64,000 nucleotides of DNA, taken from the NCBI RefSeq assembly GCF_001403875.1, contig NZ_LN884299.1:1798117-1862116 (forward strand), given 5' to 3'. The first letter of the stretch is position 1, and every line of letters begins with the position of its first letter. Of this stretch, positions 38,742 through 47,436 are shown piece by piece. A program made the position numbers and the translations under genes. The notes beneath the pieces were generated by a model. The model was not told the DNA's origin. It ran no database searches and was given only the letters and a program-made list of their open reading frames with translations. Source of the stretch: Paenibacillus ihumii (GTDB lineage Bacteria > Bacillota > Bacilli > Paenibacillales > Paenibacillaceae).

Positions 38742-39797
38742 ATGATGGATATGGTAGAAACGACGAAGACGGGCGGGCGGCTGCCCGTGTCGAAGCAGAG
38801 AGCAAGGCCGGTTGTCGTCTCCTTGATTCTACTTGGGGGAATCGCGGCATTAATTTTGGGAATTGCGCTCTCGGTGTCATTTGGCGCAGCGGATATCCGC
38901 TTCGTGACGGTGTGGGAAGCGGTATTTCGCTATAATCCGGAGCTGACGCAGCATCAGATCATTCAGGAAATACGCCTGCCCCGCATTCTTGGCGGCGCCA
39001 TGGTCGGGGCGGGCTTTGCCGTGGCGGGAGCCCTCATGCAGGGAATGACCCGCAACCCGATGGCCGATTCCGGGCTGCTCGGGCTCAATGCCGGAGCAGG
39101 CCTTGCGCTGGCGCTATGCTTTGCCTTTTTTCCGGGGCTATCGTTTAATTTGCTCATTCTGTTCTCCTTCCTGGGGGCGGGTGCCGGAGCAGCGCTCGTC
39201 TTCGGAATCAGCTCGCTGTCGAAGGGAGGAGCGACCCCGGTGCGCCTCGTATTGGCGGGGGCGGCGGTCAGCGCATTGCTTGTAGCTCTCAGCGAGGGTG
39301 TTGCGCTGTATTTTCAGGTCGGTCAGGACCTGGCCTTTTGGTATGCGGGCGGGGTGGCCGGGACAAAATGGTTCCAGCTGAAAATCATGCTCCCCTGGGT
39401 GGGAGGCGCGCTGATCGGGGCGATGGCGCTGTCGCGGTCGATTACGATGCTAAGCCTGGGGGAAGAGGTGGCTGTCGGCCTTGGGCAGCGGACCGGGCTG
39501 GTCAAGCTGGCAGGCACGATCATCGTGCTTATTCTTGCCGGCTCATCGGTGGCGGTCGTCGGCTCTGTCGGCTTTATCGGCCTGATCATCCCGCACTTAA
39601 CCCGCTTTCTTGTCGGTGTCGATTACCGCTCGATTATTCCCTGCTCGGCGATTCTCGGCAGCCTGCTGACCGTCTTTGCCGATTTGGCGGCAAGAATGAT
39701 CAATGCCCCGGCGGAAACGCCGCTCGGTGCGCTTATCGCGTTAATCGGGGTGCCGTTCTTCCTCTATCTCGCACGTAAAGAGAGGAGGGAATTATAG
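38742..39797 (+). CDS. Iron-siderophore ABC permease, FecCD family (FeuB/FhuB-like)
   Basis: 351 residues with about nine or ten transmembrane segments. Family motifs are IRLPRILGGAMVGAGFAVAG and ALMQGMTRNPMADSGLLGLN, plus GFIGLIIPHLTRFLVG, which contacts the ATPase. It imports a ferric siderophore with the second permease as heterodimer. No binding lipoprotein or ATPase is in the operon, so those must be encoded elsewhere. Start ATG 38742. Downstream of a Fur box. Confidence 0.92.
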   Translation: MMDMVETTKTGGRLPVSKQRARPVVVSLILLGGIAALILGIALSVSFGAADIRFVTVWEAVFRYNPELTQHQIIQEIRLPRILGGAMVGAGFAVAGALMQGMTRNPMADSGLLGLNAGAGLALALCFAFFPGLSFNLLILFSFLGAGAGAALVFGISSLSKGGATPVRLVLAGAAVSALLVALSEGVALYFQVGQDLAFWYAGGVAGTKWFQLKIMLPWVGGALIGAMALSRSITMLSLGEEVAVGLGQRTGLVKLAGTIIVLILAGSSVAVVGSVGFIGLIIPHLTRFLVGVDYRSIIPCSAILGSLLTVFADLAARMINAPAETPLGALIALIGVPFFLYLARKERREL

Positions 39798-40841
39798 ATG
39801 GAACCCGTCAATAAGGCAGTAACTTCAGCTTCAGGCAAGCGCAGGCTGCAGCACGGAATTCTGGTAATGTCGATCCTGTGCCTATTGATCGTCTGCGCCT
39901 TTATTGTGAGCATGAATACGGGCTATATCCGGCTATCGCCGCTGGACGTGGCCAGAACGCTATTCGGGATGGGGACAGAGAAGCAGTCGCTCATTTTATT
40001 CGAGTTCCGTCTCCCGCGCATCGTTATTTCTGTGCTCATCGGTGCAGGGCTGGCCGTATCGGGCTGCATACTGCAGGGCCTGTCCCGCAATGCGCTGGCC
40101 GACCCGGGCATCCTGGGCATCAATGCCGGCGCGGGGCTTATGGTGATGCTGTATATTTCCTTTTATCCGACAACATCGTTCCGGTCTATCTTCCTGCTTC
40201 CTGTGCTTGCGCTGATCGGCTCTGGCTTGACCGCGGCGCTAATCTATGCCCTGTCCTATAAGCGGAATGAGGGCATATCGCCGACAAGGCTAATTCTGAC
40301 AGGGATTGGCGTTGCGGCTGGAATCAGCTCGGCCATGATCGTACTGACGCTGAAGCTGGATCCGCAAAAATATCAGTTCATGGCTACCTGGCTCGCGGGC
40401 AGCATTTGGGGCTCCAACTGGAAGTTCGTGCTGGCGCTGCTGCCGTGGATCATCGTGCTGCTTCCTCTGGTGTTCTCCAAAGCCCGGGTGATGAATGTTC
40501 TGAACCTGGGCGAGAATTCGGCAACCGGGCTCGGGGCGTCCGTGGAGAGGGAGCGCCTGCTGCTGCTCGCGGCGGCGGTCGGCCTGGCCGGCTCCTCGGT
40601 GGCGGTGAGCGGAGGCATCGGCTTCGTCGGCCTGATCGCTCCGCATTTGGCGAGGCGGCTCGTCGGTCCGAAGCATGAGCTGCTGCTGCCGGCCTCAGCG
40701 TTGACCGGAGCGCTGCTCGTCATCGTTGCCGACACGATCGGACGCTTGATTCTGCAGCCCTCGGAAATACCGACGGGGATCGTTGTAGCGGTGATTGGCG
40801 CGCCGTATTTTCTCTATTTGCTGACCAAAGTGAAAGGCTAG
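39798..40841 (+). CDS. Iron-siderophore ABC permease, FecCD family (FeuC/FhuG-like)
   Basis: 347 residues, partner of the preceding permease. The family motifs recur: FRLPRIVISVLIGAGLAVSG, ILQGLSRNALADPGILGINA and GFVGLIAPHLARRLVG. Its ATG directly follows the TAG of the first permease, with AGAGGAGGGA upstream, so translation is coupled. A terminator closes the operon. Confidence 0.92.
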   Translation: MEPVNKAVTSASGKRRLQHGILVMSILCLLIVCAFIVSMNTGYIRLSPLDVARTLFGMGTEKQSLILFEFRLPRIVISVLIGAGLAVSGCILQGLSRNALADPGILGINAGAGLMVMLYISFYPTTSFRSIFLLPVLALIGSGLTAALIYALSYKRNEGISPTRLILTGIGVAAGISSAMIVLTLKLDPQKYQFMATWLAGSIWGSNWKFVLALLPWIIVLLPLVFSKARVMNVLNLGENSATGLGASVERERLLLLAAAVGLAGSSVAVSGGIGFVGLIAPHLARRLVGPKHELLLPASALTGALLVIVADTIGRLILQPSEIPTGIVVAVIGAPYFLYLLTKVKG

Positions 40842-40847
40842 TCTATA

Positions 40848-40892
40848 AAGCTGCGGCAGCCCGCGATGGGGCAGAGGCTGCAGCTTTTTTTT
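40848..40892 (+). terminator. Terminator after the siderophore permeases
   Basis: AAGCTGCGGCAGCC pairs with GGCTGCAGCTT (3-nt bulge) and is followed by eight T residues. Confidence 0.85.
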
Positions 40893-41017
40893 GTGCGCAG
40901 AAGAAGGGCGGGCATGTTCCGTTTCGATTTTGAAGGACTCCACTTGCAGCCGGAGAATGAACTGCTTAAAGAGCGTTTTCTGGTTGTATGAAATTGCACA
41001 GGATGGGGAAATATCTC

Positions 41018-41102
41018 TTGATTAATTTTGGGAAAACAGGTATATTACAAACACGCACTATATTTTGTATGAAACCTAGTCATTAGACACCATATATAGT
41101 GT
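41018..41102 (+). promoter_or_regulatory. nrdIEF promoter with two NrdR boxes
   Basis: A promoter TTGATT-17 bp-TATATT lies at 41018-41046. Two NrdR-type palindromes follow: GCACTATATTTTGTAT (41055-41070) and the near-perfect ACACCATATATAGTGT (41087-41102). They are 32 bp apart, about three helical turns, which is the classic tandem arrangement for the ATP/dATP-sensing repressor NrdR. The rest of 40893-41192 shows no gene. Confidence 0.85.
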
Positions 41103-41192
41103 GAAGCTTGGAGATATGGGATTGTACACATTAGAATGACGCCTATGGCTCATCACCTGCGGGTGGGCCATTTCTTCACGGGAGGGAAAGCA

Positions 41193-41603
41193 ATGCTCGT
41201 TGTTTATGATTCGAAGACGGGTAACGTTAAACGATTCGTCAGCAAATTGGATGTGGAGCATGTCCAGATTCGAGACGGACTGGTCGTTGACCGGCCATTT
41301 GTACTCATTACATATACGACAGGCTTCGGCCAGGTTCCAGCGTCGACCTTGGAATTCCTCGAGGCTAACGGCGATCTGCTGCAGGGCGTGGCTGCCAGCG
41401 GCAATACGAACTGGGGCGTTCGCTATGGCTTGGCCGGGGATCAGGTTGCGGAGATGTATTCCGTCCCTTTATTGATGAAATTCGAGCTCAGCGGCACCAA
41501 GAAGGATGTCGAGCGATTCAAACAGGAGGTTATGCAAATTGACTACATTAACGCCAGCTCAACCGCTTACGCAAACACAAATTCCCAATTGGATACAGCT
41601 TAA
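41193..41603 (+). CDS. nrdI: Class Ib ribonucleotide reductase flavodoxin NrdI
   Basis: 136 residues. This FMN protein supplies the oxidant that builds the dimanganese-tyrosyl cofactor of NrdF. The start MLVVYDSKTGNVKRFVSKL is the usual NrdI N-terminus; TTGFGQVPASTLEFL and GNTNWGVRYGLAGD surround the flavin. ATG 41193 is preceded by GGGAGGG. Its last 65 bp overlap the start of nrdE in another frame, giving translational coupling. Confidence 0.92.
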   Translation: MLVVYDSKTGNVKRFVSKLDVEHVQIRDGLVVDRPFVLITYTTGFGQVPASTLEFLEANGDLLQGVAASGNTNWGVRYGLAGDQVAEMYSVPLLMKFELSGTKKDVERFKQEVMQIDYINASSTAYANTNSQLDTA

Positions 41604-43668
41604 CAATGAGATCATGGTGCAGAAGAACGGGAAGTTCCAGTTCTATAAGGATCTGGAGGCGGCCCGCAGCTATTTCGTCGATTACGTGAATCAGAATACG
41701 GTGTTCTTCCATGACCTAAAGGAGAAGATCGATTATCTGATCGAGCATGATTACTACGAGGCAGAGCTGTTCGCCAAATACGATTTCGACGACGTGAAGA
41801 AGCTGTATGACGGCCTGTATGCACGGAAATTCCGGTTCCCGTCCTTCATGAGCGCCTTCAAATTTTATAATAACTATGCGATGAAAACGAACGACGGCTC
41901 GAAGTTCCTTGAGCGCTATGAGGATCGGATCGCCGTTACGGCGTTGTTTCTCGGCGATGGCGACATCAAGAAAGCCCGGGAATATGCAGATGTCCTGATC
42001 TCCCAGGAATATCAGCCAGCTACGCCGACGTTCCTCAATGCGGGCAAGAAGCGCCGCGGCGAGCTGGTCAGCTGCTTCCTGCTGGAGGTTGACGACTCCA
42101 TGAATGCGATCGGGTTCGCGATCAATTCAGCGCTGCAGCTTAGCAAGATCGGCGGGGGCGTCAGCCTGAATCTCAGCAAAATCCGCGCGGCCGGCGAGCA
42201 AATCAAAGGCCTCGATGGCAAGGCGAGCGGCGTACTGCCCGTGATGAAGCTGTTCGAGGACGCGTTCTCTTACGCGAACCAGCTGGGCCAGCGGGACGGC
42301 AGCGGCGTCGTCTACCTCAACTTGTTCCATGCGGACATTCATGAGTTTCTCGACACGAAGAAGATCAACAGCGACGAGAAAATCCGCATCAAGACATTGT
42401 CTCTGGGCGTTGTAGCGCCGAACAAGTTCTTCGAGCTGGTCGAGCAGGATAAAGACATGTATCTGTTCTATCCGCATACGGTCTACCAGGAATACGGAGT
42501 GCATTTGGACGATATGGACTTGACGGCGATGTATGATGAGCTAGTAAACAATCCTCGGGTGCGGAAGAAGAAAATCGTGGCGCGCGATCTGATCATCAAA
42601 ATTGCGCAAACGCAAATGGAATCCGGCTATCCGTATATCATGTACGTGGATAATACGAACGAGCAGCATGCCCTGAAGAAAATCGGGCGCGTGAAGTTCT
42701 CCAATCTGTGCAGCGAGATTGCGCAGCTGAGCGAAGTGTCGACGATTAACGATTATGGCCAGGAGGATGTGATCCAGCGCGATATTTCCTGCAACCTCGG
42801 CTCGCTTAACATCGTGAACGTGATGAAGAACCGGCGGATGCGCGAGACGGTGCATCTGGCGATGGACGCCCTGACCGAGGTCAGCGACCGGACCGAGCTG
42901 GAGATCGTGCCTTCTGTGGCTAAGGCGAACCGGGAGCTGCATTCCGTCGGCCTTGGGGCGATGAATTTGCATGGATTTTTGGCGCTGAACCATATTCCTT
43001 ATGAGTCCAAGGAAGCGATCGATTTTGCGCGCACGTTCTTCATGATGCTGAATTACTATTCGATCGAGCGCTCGATGATGATTGCCCGGGAACGGCAGGT
43101 GACGTTCAAGGATTTCGAGCTTAGCGAATATGCAAGCGGGGCTTATTTCAAGCGCTACGAGGAGAATGATTATTCGCCGCGTACGGACAAGGTGAAGGCG
43201 CTGTTCGCCGGCCATCCGATCCCTACCCGCGAGGATTGGCTCCGTCTCAAGGAAGAGACGATGAAGCACGGGCTGTACCATGCTTATCGCCTGGCCATTG
43301 CGCCGACGGGCTCGATTTCGTATTTGCAGTCGTCGACAGCTTCGATCGCGCCGATTACGCAGCGCATCGAGGAGCGGGAGTACGGCGATTCCAAGACGAT
43401 TTACCCGATGCCGTTCCTGAACGAAAGCAATTATTTCTTCTATAAAGAAGCTTACGATATGGATATGTTCAATCTGATCGATCTTGTGGCAGAGGTGCAG
43501 GTGCACATCGACCAGGCCATTTCAACGATTCTGTACGTGAAGGATAATCTGACGACGAGGGACTTGGCGAAATACTATATCTATGCGCAGAAAAAAGGGC
43601 TAAAAACCCTCTATTATACCCGGACGAGAAAAAGAACAATCGAAGAGTGCATCAGCTGCGTCATTTAA
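41539..43668 (+). CDS. nrdE: Class Ib ribonucleotide reductase alpha subunit
   Basis: 709 residues. The large subunit reduces ribonucleoside diphosphates to deoxy forms. Landmarks are SCFLLEVDDSMNAIGFAINS (active-site Cys), the CNLGSLNIVNV region with the second redox cysteine and Asn, and the radical site. The C-terminal ECISCVI carries the shuttle cysteines. The start is TTG 41539: AGGAGG lies 9 bp before it inside nrdI, and it gives TTLTPAQPLTQTQIPNWI. The overlap with nrdI is 65 bp. Confidence 0.94.
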   Translation: MTTLTPAQPLTQTQIPNWIQLNNEIMVQKNGKFQFYKDLEAARSYFVDYVNQNTVFFHDLKEKIDYLIEHDYYEAELFAKYDFDDVKKLYDGLYARKFRFPSFMSAFKFYNNYAMKTNDGSKFLERYEDRIAVTALFLGDGDIKKAREYADVLISQEYQPATPTFLNAGKKRRGELVSCFLLEVDDSMNAIGFAINSALQLSKIGGGVSLNLSKIRAAGEQIKGLDGKASGVLPVMKLFEDAFSYANQLGQRDGSGVVYLNLFHADIHEFLDTKKINSDEKIRIKTLSLGVVAPNKFFELVEQDKDMYLFYPHTVYQEYGVHLDDMDLTAMYDELVNNPRVRKKKIVARDLIIKIAQTQMESGYPYIMYVDNTNEQHALKKIGRVKFSNLCSEIAQLSEVSTINDYGQEDVIQRDISCNLGSLNIVNVMKNRRMRETVHLAMDALTEVSDRTELEIVPSVAKANRELHSVGLGAMNLHGFLALNHIPYESKEAIDFARTFFMMLNYYSIERSMMIARERQVTFKDFELSEYASGAYFKRYEENDYSPRTDKVKALFAGHPIPTREDWLRLKEETMKHGLYHAYRLAIAPTGSISYLQSSTASIAPITQRIEEREYGDSKTIYPMPFLNESNYFFYKEAYDMDMFNLIDLVAEVQVHIDQAISTILYVKDNLTTRDLAKYYIYAQKKGLKTLYYTRTRKRTIEECISCVI

Positions 43669-43782
43669 ACGGATAGGCTGCTGAGGCCGCCGCAGGCGGG
43701 TACGCAGTGATGAATTGCTGGTGAAATGCAGCATAGTGCACGGGGCACTTAAGCTTGGCAGAGTACAGGAGGAAAATGCAGA

Positions 43783-44778
43783 ATGACAAAGTTCGAAGCG
43801 GTGAACTGGAACGCGCCGGAAACGGATTATACGGAAATGCTCTGGACGCAGAATACTTCGCAATTTTGGCTGGACACGGAAATTCCGGTATCCAAGGACT
43901 TGAAGTCCTGGACCGAGCTAAGCAGCGCGGAGAAGAATACATTTATGAAGGTGCTGGGCGGCCTGACGCTGCTTGATACGGAGCAAGGGAATGTCGGTAT
44001 GCCGCTGATCGCACAGCATGTGGAAGGGAAGCAGAAGAAGGCGATTCTGATCTTCCAGGCGGCGATGGAGGAAATCCATGCGAAGAGCTACAGCACGATC
44101 TTCACGACGGTGGCCAGCAGTGAGAGGATCAGCGAGACCTTCCAATGGGTGCGCGGCAATAAATATTTGCAGTATAAAACACAGCGGATCGATTCCTATT
44201 ATCGGAATATCGAGCAGGGCGAGCAGCTAAGCCTGTATCAGGCGATGGTCGCCTCGGTTTTCCTGGAGAGCTTCCTGTTCTACTCTGGGTTCTTCTATCC
44301 GCTGTATTTGGCGGGACAGGGCAAAATGGTGGCGAGCGGGGAGATCATCAAGCTGATCATCCGCGACGAGAGCGTCCACGGCGTATTTGTCGGCCTGCTG
44401 GCGCAGGAGGTATTCCAGCAGCTCAGCGCGGAGGAACAGGATATCGCTGAGAAGTTCGTGAGCGAGCTGCTGATGGATCTGTACAAGAACGAGCTGGAGT
44501 ATACCGAGGAGCTGTACGATCCGATCGGCCTGACCCATGAAGTGAAGAAGTATATCCGTTACAACGCGAACAAAGCGTTAATGAACCTTGGGATCGAGCC
44601 GGCCTTTGAAGAGGAGGAGATCAACCCGGTGGTGCTGAACGGAATCCGCACAGAGACGAGCACGCACGACTTCTTCTCCACGAAGGGGAAGGGGTATCAG
44701 AAAGGCACTGTCGAGCCGCTGCGTGACGATGACTTTGCGTTTCTGGACCAAAGGGTGAAGGAATCGAATATTTGGTAA
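43783..44778 (+). CDS. nrdF: Class Ib ribonucleotide reductase beta subunit
   Basis: 331 residues. It carries the dimetal centre and tyrosyl radical for NrdE. Metal ligands lie in AAMEEIHAKSYS, IIRDESVHGVFVG and the early LTLLDTEQGN region; the C-terminal tail DDDFAFLDQRVKESNIW docks NrdE. It lies 114 bp after nrdE with AGGAGG before the ATG. The operon ends in a strong hairpin. Confidence 0.94.
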   Translation: MTKFEAVNWNAPETDYTEMLWTQNTSQFWLDTEIPVSKDLKSWTELSSAEKNTFMKVLGGLTLLDTEQGNVGMPLIAQHVEGKQKKAILIFQAAMEEIHAKSYSTIFTTVASSERISETFQWVRGNKYLQYKTQRIDSYYRNIEQGEQLSLYQAMVASVFLESFLFYSGFFYPLYLAGQGKMVASGEIIKLIIRDESVHGVFVGLLAQEVFQQLSAEEQDIAEKFVSELLMDLYKNELEYTEELYDPIGLTHEVKKYIRYNANKALMNLGIEPAFEEEEINPVVLNGIRTETSTHDFFSTKGKGYQKGTVEPLRDDDFAFLDQRVKESNIW

Positions 44779-44806
44779 TCATGCTGCACTGGTTGCGGCT
44801 TGCAAG

Positions 44807-44849
44807 AACAAACATCCCATTACACTAGGCGTGTGATGGGATGTTTGTT
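44807..44849. terminator. Hairpin terminator between nrdF and the VOC gene
   Basis: 19-bp stem (AACAAACATCCCATTACAC with GTGTGATGGGATGTTTGTT, one G-T pair) and 5-nt loop. The arms are A/T-rich at the ends, so it may act on both strands between the convergent genes. Confidence 0.7.
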
Positions 44850-44851
44850 GA

Positions 44852-44898
44852 TACATATTGGTACATATTGGTACATGTTGGCGCATGCTGGTTCATGC
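44852..44898. repeat. Short 10-bp tandem repeats
   Basis: Four to five diverging units of TTGGTACATA (TTGGTACATA, TTGGTACATG, TTGGCGCATG, CTGGTTCATG) directly after the nrdF hairpin. No function is apparent. Confidence 0.7.
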
Positions 44899-44938
44899 AT
44901 TATTCTTGATGCGAATGCTCGCTCGTTCAGTCTTTAAG

Positions 44939-45367
44939 TTACATGGCGGCTTCGCCGCTGTCATGGCTGACCTGCCACTCGGTGCCGAACTTGTCCTTGA
45001 CGCTGCCATAGCATTTGCTCCAGAACGTCTCCTGCAGCTCCATGTTCACCGTGCCGCCTTCCTTCAATTTATGGAACACGGACTTGACTTCTTCCAGATC
45101 ATCGCTGATAAAGGCTAGGGTGATGTTGTTGCCCTGCACGTAAGGCATTCCCGGAAATACATCGGAGAACATCACGTTGCTTCCTTTGATGTTGATGCGT
45201 GCGTGCATGACTAGATCCTTCGCTTCTTCGGGAAGCGTGTATTCCGGATTCGGCGGGGCTTCTCCAAAGGTCATGATATGCGGTGCTCCGGTGTTAAATA
45301 CATCGGCGTAGAACTCTACAGCTTCGCGGCAGTTCCCGTTAAAATTGAAATACACATCAACAGCCAT
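44939..45367 (-). CDS. VOC family protein (PhnB/glyoxalase-like)
   Basis: 142 residues with the PhnB-like vicinal-oxygen-chelate fold. It opens VDVYFNFNGNCREAVEFYAD and ends with KDKFGTEWQVSHDS, both typical of the YjdN/PhnB group. A metal or substrate role is usual for the fold, but this subgroup is uncharacterised. Start ATG 45367 is preceded by AGGAGTGTGG. Convergent with nrdF; single gene. Confidence 0.88.
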   Translation of the reverse strand: MAVDVYFNFNGNCREAVEFYADVFNTGAPHIMTFGEAPPNPEYTLPEEAKDLVMHARINIKGSNVMFSDVFPGMPYVQGNNITLAFISDDLEEVKSVFHKLKEGGTVNMELQETFWSKCYGSVKDKFGTEWQVSHDSGEAAM

Positions 45368-45482
45368 TGGCCACACTCCTTATAGGATTAGGATTATGCT
45401 TGACTTCCTTATTGTAGCATTGGGCGAAATCAAAATAAATTATGCTGAATTTTAAATATCGCAAGGTCGATAATTAATTTAA

Positions 45483-46001
45483 TTATTTTATTCTAATACT
45501 GTTATAAATGGAGTGAATAAGTTCTTTGTTATTCTCATAGTACTCTACTGGTATTTCCATAGTTACCTCTAGAACATGATCCTTTGTTTCTACAAAAGCA
45601 AGCAGGATAAGATTTTCAGGGGCCGATTCATCCCTTGCAATATATTCATGATTACTCAAATTCATAATCATGAGATTTAACTTGTTGCTCAACTTCTCCT
45701 CTGAGCTAAGTTCAAAAACGCCTTTGTATGTATGGCTTTCTTCATTATAAAATTTGCTTCTGTATGTATCTTTCGGGAAAGCATAAATGTAAAAGATACT
45801 CGTCGTTGGTCCGTTCAATCCAAGGCTGTATGTGATATGATCCTTACTTTCCCCAGCTGGTTCTCCCCATTCAGCAGGAATCTTAAACGATATTCCGTAA
45901 AAATCCTTTTGCGAGAGTTTTTCATTTGAGCTGCACCCGACTATCCCTGTTGTCATTACCACAAGACATAAGAAAAAAACAATAAAATACTTCGGTTTCA
46001 C
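45483..46001 (-). CDS. Hypothetical lipoprotein
   Basis: 172 residues. The lipoprotein signal peptide YFIVFFLCLVVMTTGIVGC has lipobox GIVGC and is followed by SSNEKLSQKDFYGISFKIPA. The mature part looks like a single beta-rich domain (F.G..F..P..W..........Y) such as occurs in many small Bacillales lipoproteins of unknown role. AT-rich compared with nrd. No partner gene is adjacent. Confidence 0.75.
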   Translation of the reverse strand: MKPKYFIVFFLCLVVMTTGIVGCSSNEKLSQKDFYGISFKIPAEWGEPAGESKDHITYSLGLNGPTTSIFYIYAFPKDTYRSKFYNEESHTYKGVFELSSEEKLSNKLNLMIMNLSNHEYIARDESAPENLILLAFVETKDHVLEVTMEIPVEYYENNKELIHSIYNSIRIK

Positions 46002-46078
46002 ATTAATCCCTCTCGATCTATTATATTACAAAACAAAAGGCTATTATAACATTGGGCAGATGTTTAGACTAGCATTTT

Positions 46079-46093
46079 GCTAAATCATTTAGC
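46079..46093. promoter_or_regulatory. Perfect palindrome upstream of the DUF6809 gene
   Basis: GCTAAAT-C-ATTTAGC, 7-bp arms around one base, in the space between the divergent lipoprotein and DUF6809 genes. It could be an operator for either; no regulator can be named. A TATAAT lies at 46134-46139. Confidence 0.4.
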
Positions 46094-46171
46094 GATTGTC
46101 TCACTAAATCCCCTTTTCCAGACAAAATTGAAATATAATAGTCTTATGCGAAACAGGAAGGAGGCTGCCAA

Positions 46172-46444
46172 GTGAAAAGCATTATAGAAGATCTCTATTA
46201 CGGAAAGCTGTACCCGAGCGAGCAGATTGTTCCCGATGATCCAAGATATCGTATGTTGAATCAGCAAATATCAGAGATGATGCAGCTGTGGCGGCAGAAG
46301 CTGTCGGAGGAAGATTTCAGGCAGCTGGAAGCGATGCTGGATTTGCAAGGGGAGTCGAACTCGATCCACAATAAGGCGACTTTCGTTCAGGGCTTTAAGA
46401 TGGGGGCTTCCATGATGATCGAGGTATTGAACGAGAAGAAGTAG
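46172..46444 (+). CDS. DUF6809 family small protein
   Basis: 90 residues starting with GTG behind GAAGGAGG: MKSIIEDLYYGKLYPSEQIV, then DDPRYRMLNQQISEMM and a C-terminal helix GFKMGASMMIEVLNEKK. This matches the small helical DUF6809 proteins common in Paenibacillus and clostridia. No function is known. It is a single gene divergent from the lipoprotein gene. Confidence 0.8.
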   Translation: MKSIIEDLYYGKLYPSEQIVPDDPRYRMLNQQISEMMQLWRQKLSEEDFRQLEAMLDLQGESNSIHNKATFVQGFKMGASMMIEVLNEKK

Positions 46445-46555
46445 CGCAATTTAAGGGTTCGTTGGGAAAAAGAAAGGACCTTTTTACCAAATATACATAA
46501 AGCCGATACATACAATGATACAGGCAAGCCATACAACCGTTGCAACCACGGCAAG

Positions 46556-47345
46556 GGGCTGTCCCAGAAGTCATTAAAAAGATGGCTGAAGGGGCTTTTT
46601 TTTAGAAAGCTAACCGTTTCTGTGCGAAATTAATTTCTGCGGAATCAACCTCTTTAGCTTGCCTTATATGAGCTACCGAACTAGAGAATGAGCTGTTGAA
46701 CTCGAATATGAACTATTGAACACAAACATAAGCTATCGAGCACGAATATGAGCTATTGAACACAAACATAAGCTATCGAGCACAAATATGAGCTATTGAG
46801 CACGAACATAGGCTAACGAGCACGAATATGAGCTATTGAGCACGAACATAGGCTATCGAGCACAAATATGAGCTATTGAACACAAACATAGGCTATCGAA
46901 CTCGAAAATGAGCTATTGAGCACGAACATAGGCTAACGAGCACGAATATGAGCGAACACAAACATAGGCTATCGAACTCGAAAATGAGCTATCGAACTTG
47001 AGAATGAGCTATCGAGCACGAACATTAAATGGAATTCATGTATCTAATGATGCTCTAAATGAATGGTTCAAGGGTTTAGATGGATTTCATGCACCTAAAA
47101 TCAAGAATCCCGCCCAGGATGGCGAACATCCCTCTTCTAACGACATGAAATCCATTTAAATCTGCTTTCCCTTCTTTGCCGCAGAAACTAACTACTATAA
47201 ATCCTTTTAAAACGAGAAACCGCGATTCATGCTCGGCGTAAAGGAGAGGTGGAGAGTGTGTTTGGTCACATCGAGGACGAGAGAAACTGGTCCTTCTGCA
47301 AATTGTTTCACTGGTGAGAGTGTTCAAAAGTTCTATTTTTGGGAC
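46556..47345 (+). mobile_element. IS1182-derived non-autonomous element with tandem repeats
   Basis: About 790 bp bounded by GGCTGTCCCAGAAGT on the left and, inverted, TTTTTGGGACGGC on the right. Inside are a 20-bp tandem repeat array (46665-47027), a spacer with repeated ATGGATTTCATG-type motifs, and the tail of an IS1182-like transposase (47210-47290; readable as RRKGEVESVFGHIEDER after frameshifts). There is no complete transposase, so it cannot move alone. The spacer and transposase tail match 17756-18205 in inverted orientation. Only decayed sequence, no gene, lies between DUF6809 and the RCC1 gene. Confidence 0.7.
46665..47027 (+). repeat. 20-bp tandem repeat array (about 18 units)
   Basis: Units follow the pattern ATATGAGCTATTGAACACAA alternating with ACATAAGCTATCGAGCACGA, giving a 40-bp higher-order period. 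Units vary at a few positions, and one is shortened near 46952. The central GAGCTATYGA is conserved. There are no unique spacers, so it is a minisatellite and not a CRISPR array. Two to three related units occur inverted near 18047-18090. Confidence 0.85.
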
Positions 47346-47436
47346 GGCTTTTTTGGTTGTGCAGAAACTTTTTAACAGCGATCCGCGTCATATGTCTCAT
47401 AGCAAGAAATTTTTGTAAGTGGTGAGGAGAGATTCA

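Noticed and set aside
42541..43506. Long minus-strand frame inside nrdE
   Set aside because: Antisense shadow of nrdE; composition follows the codon structure of nrdE and no domain is recognisable.
46665..47027. CRISPR-like array
   Set aside because: Repeats are contiguous 20-bp units without unique spacers, and no cas gene is in the window; it is a minisatellite.
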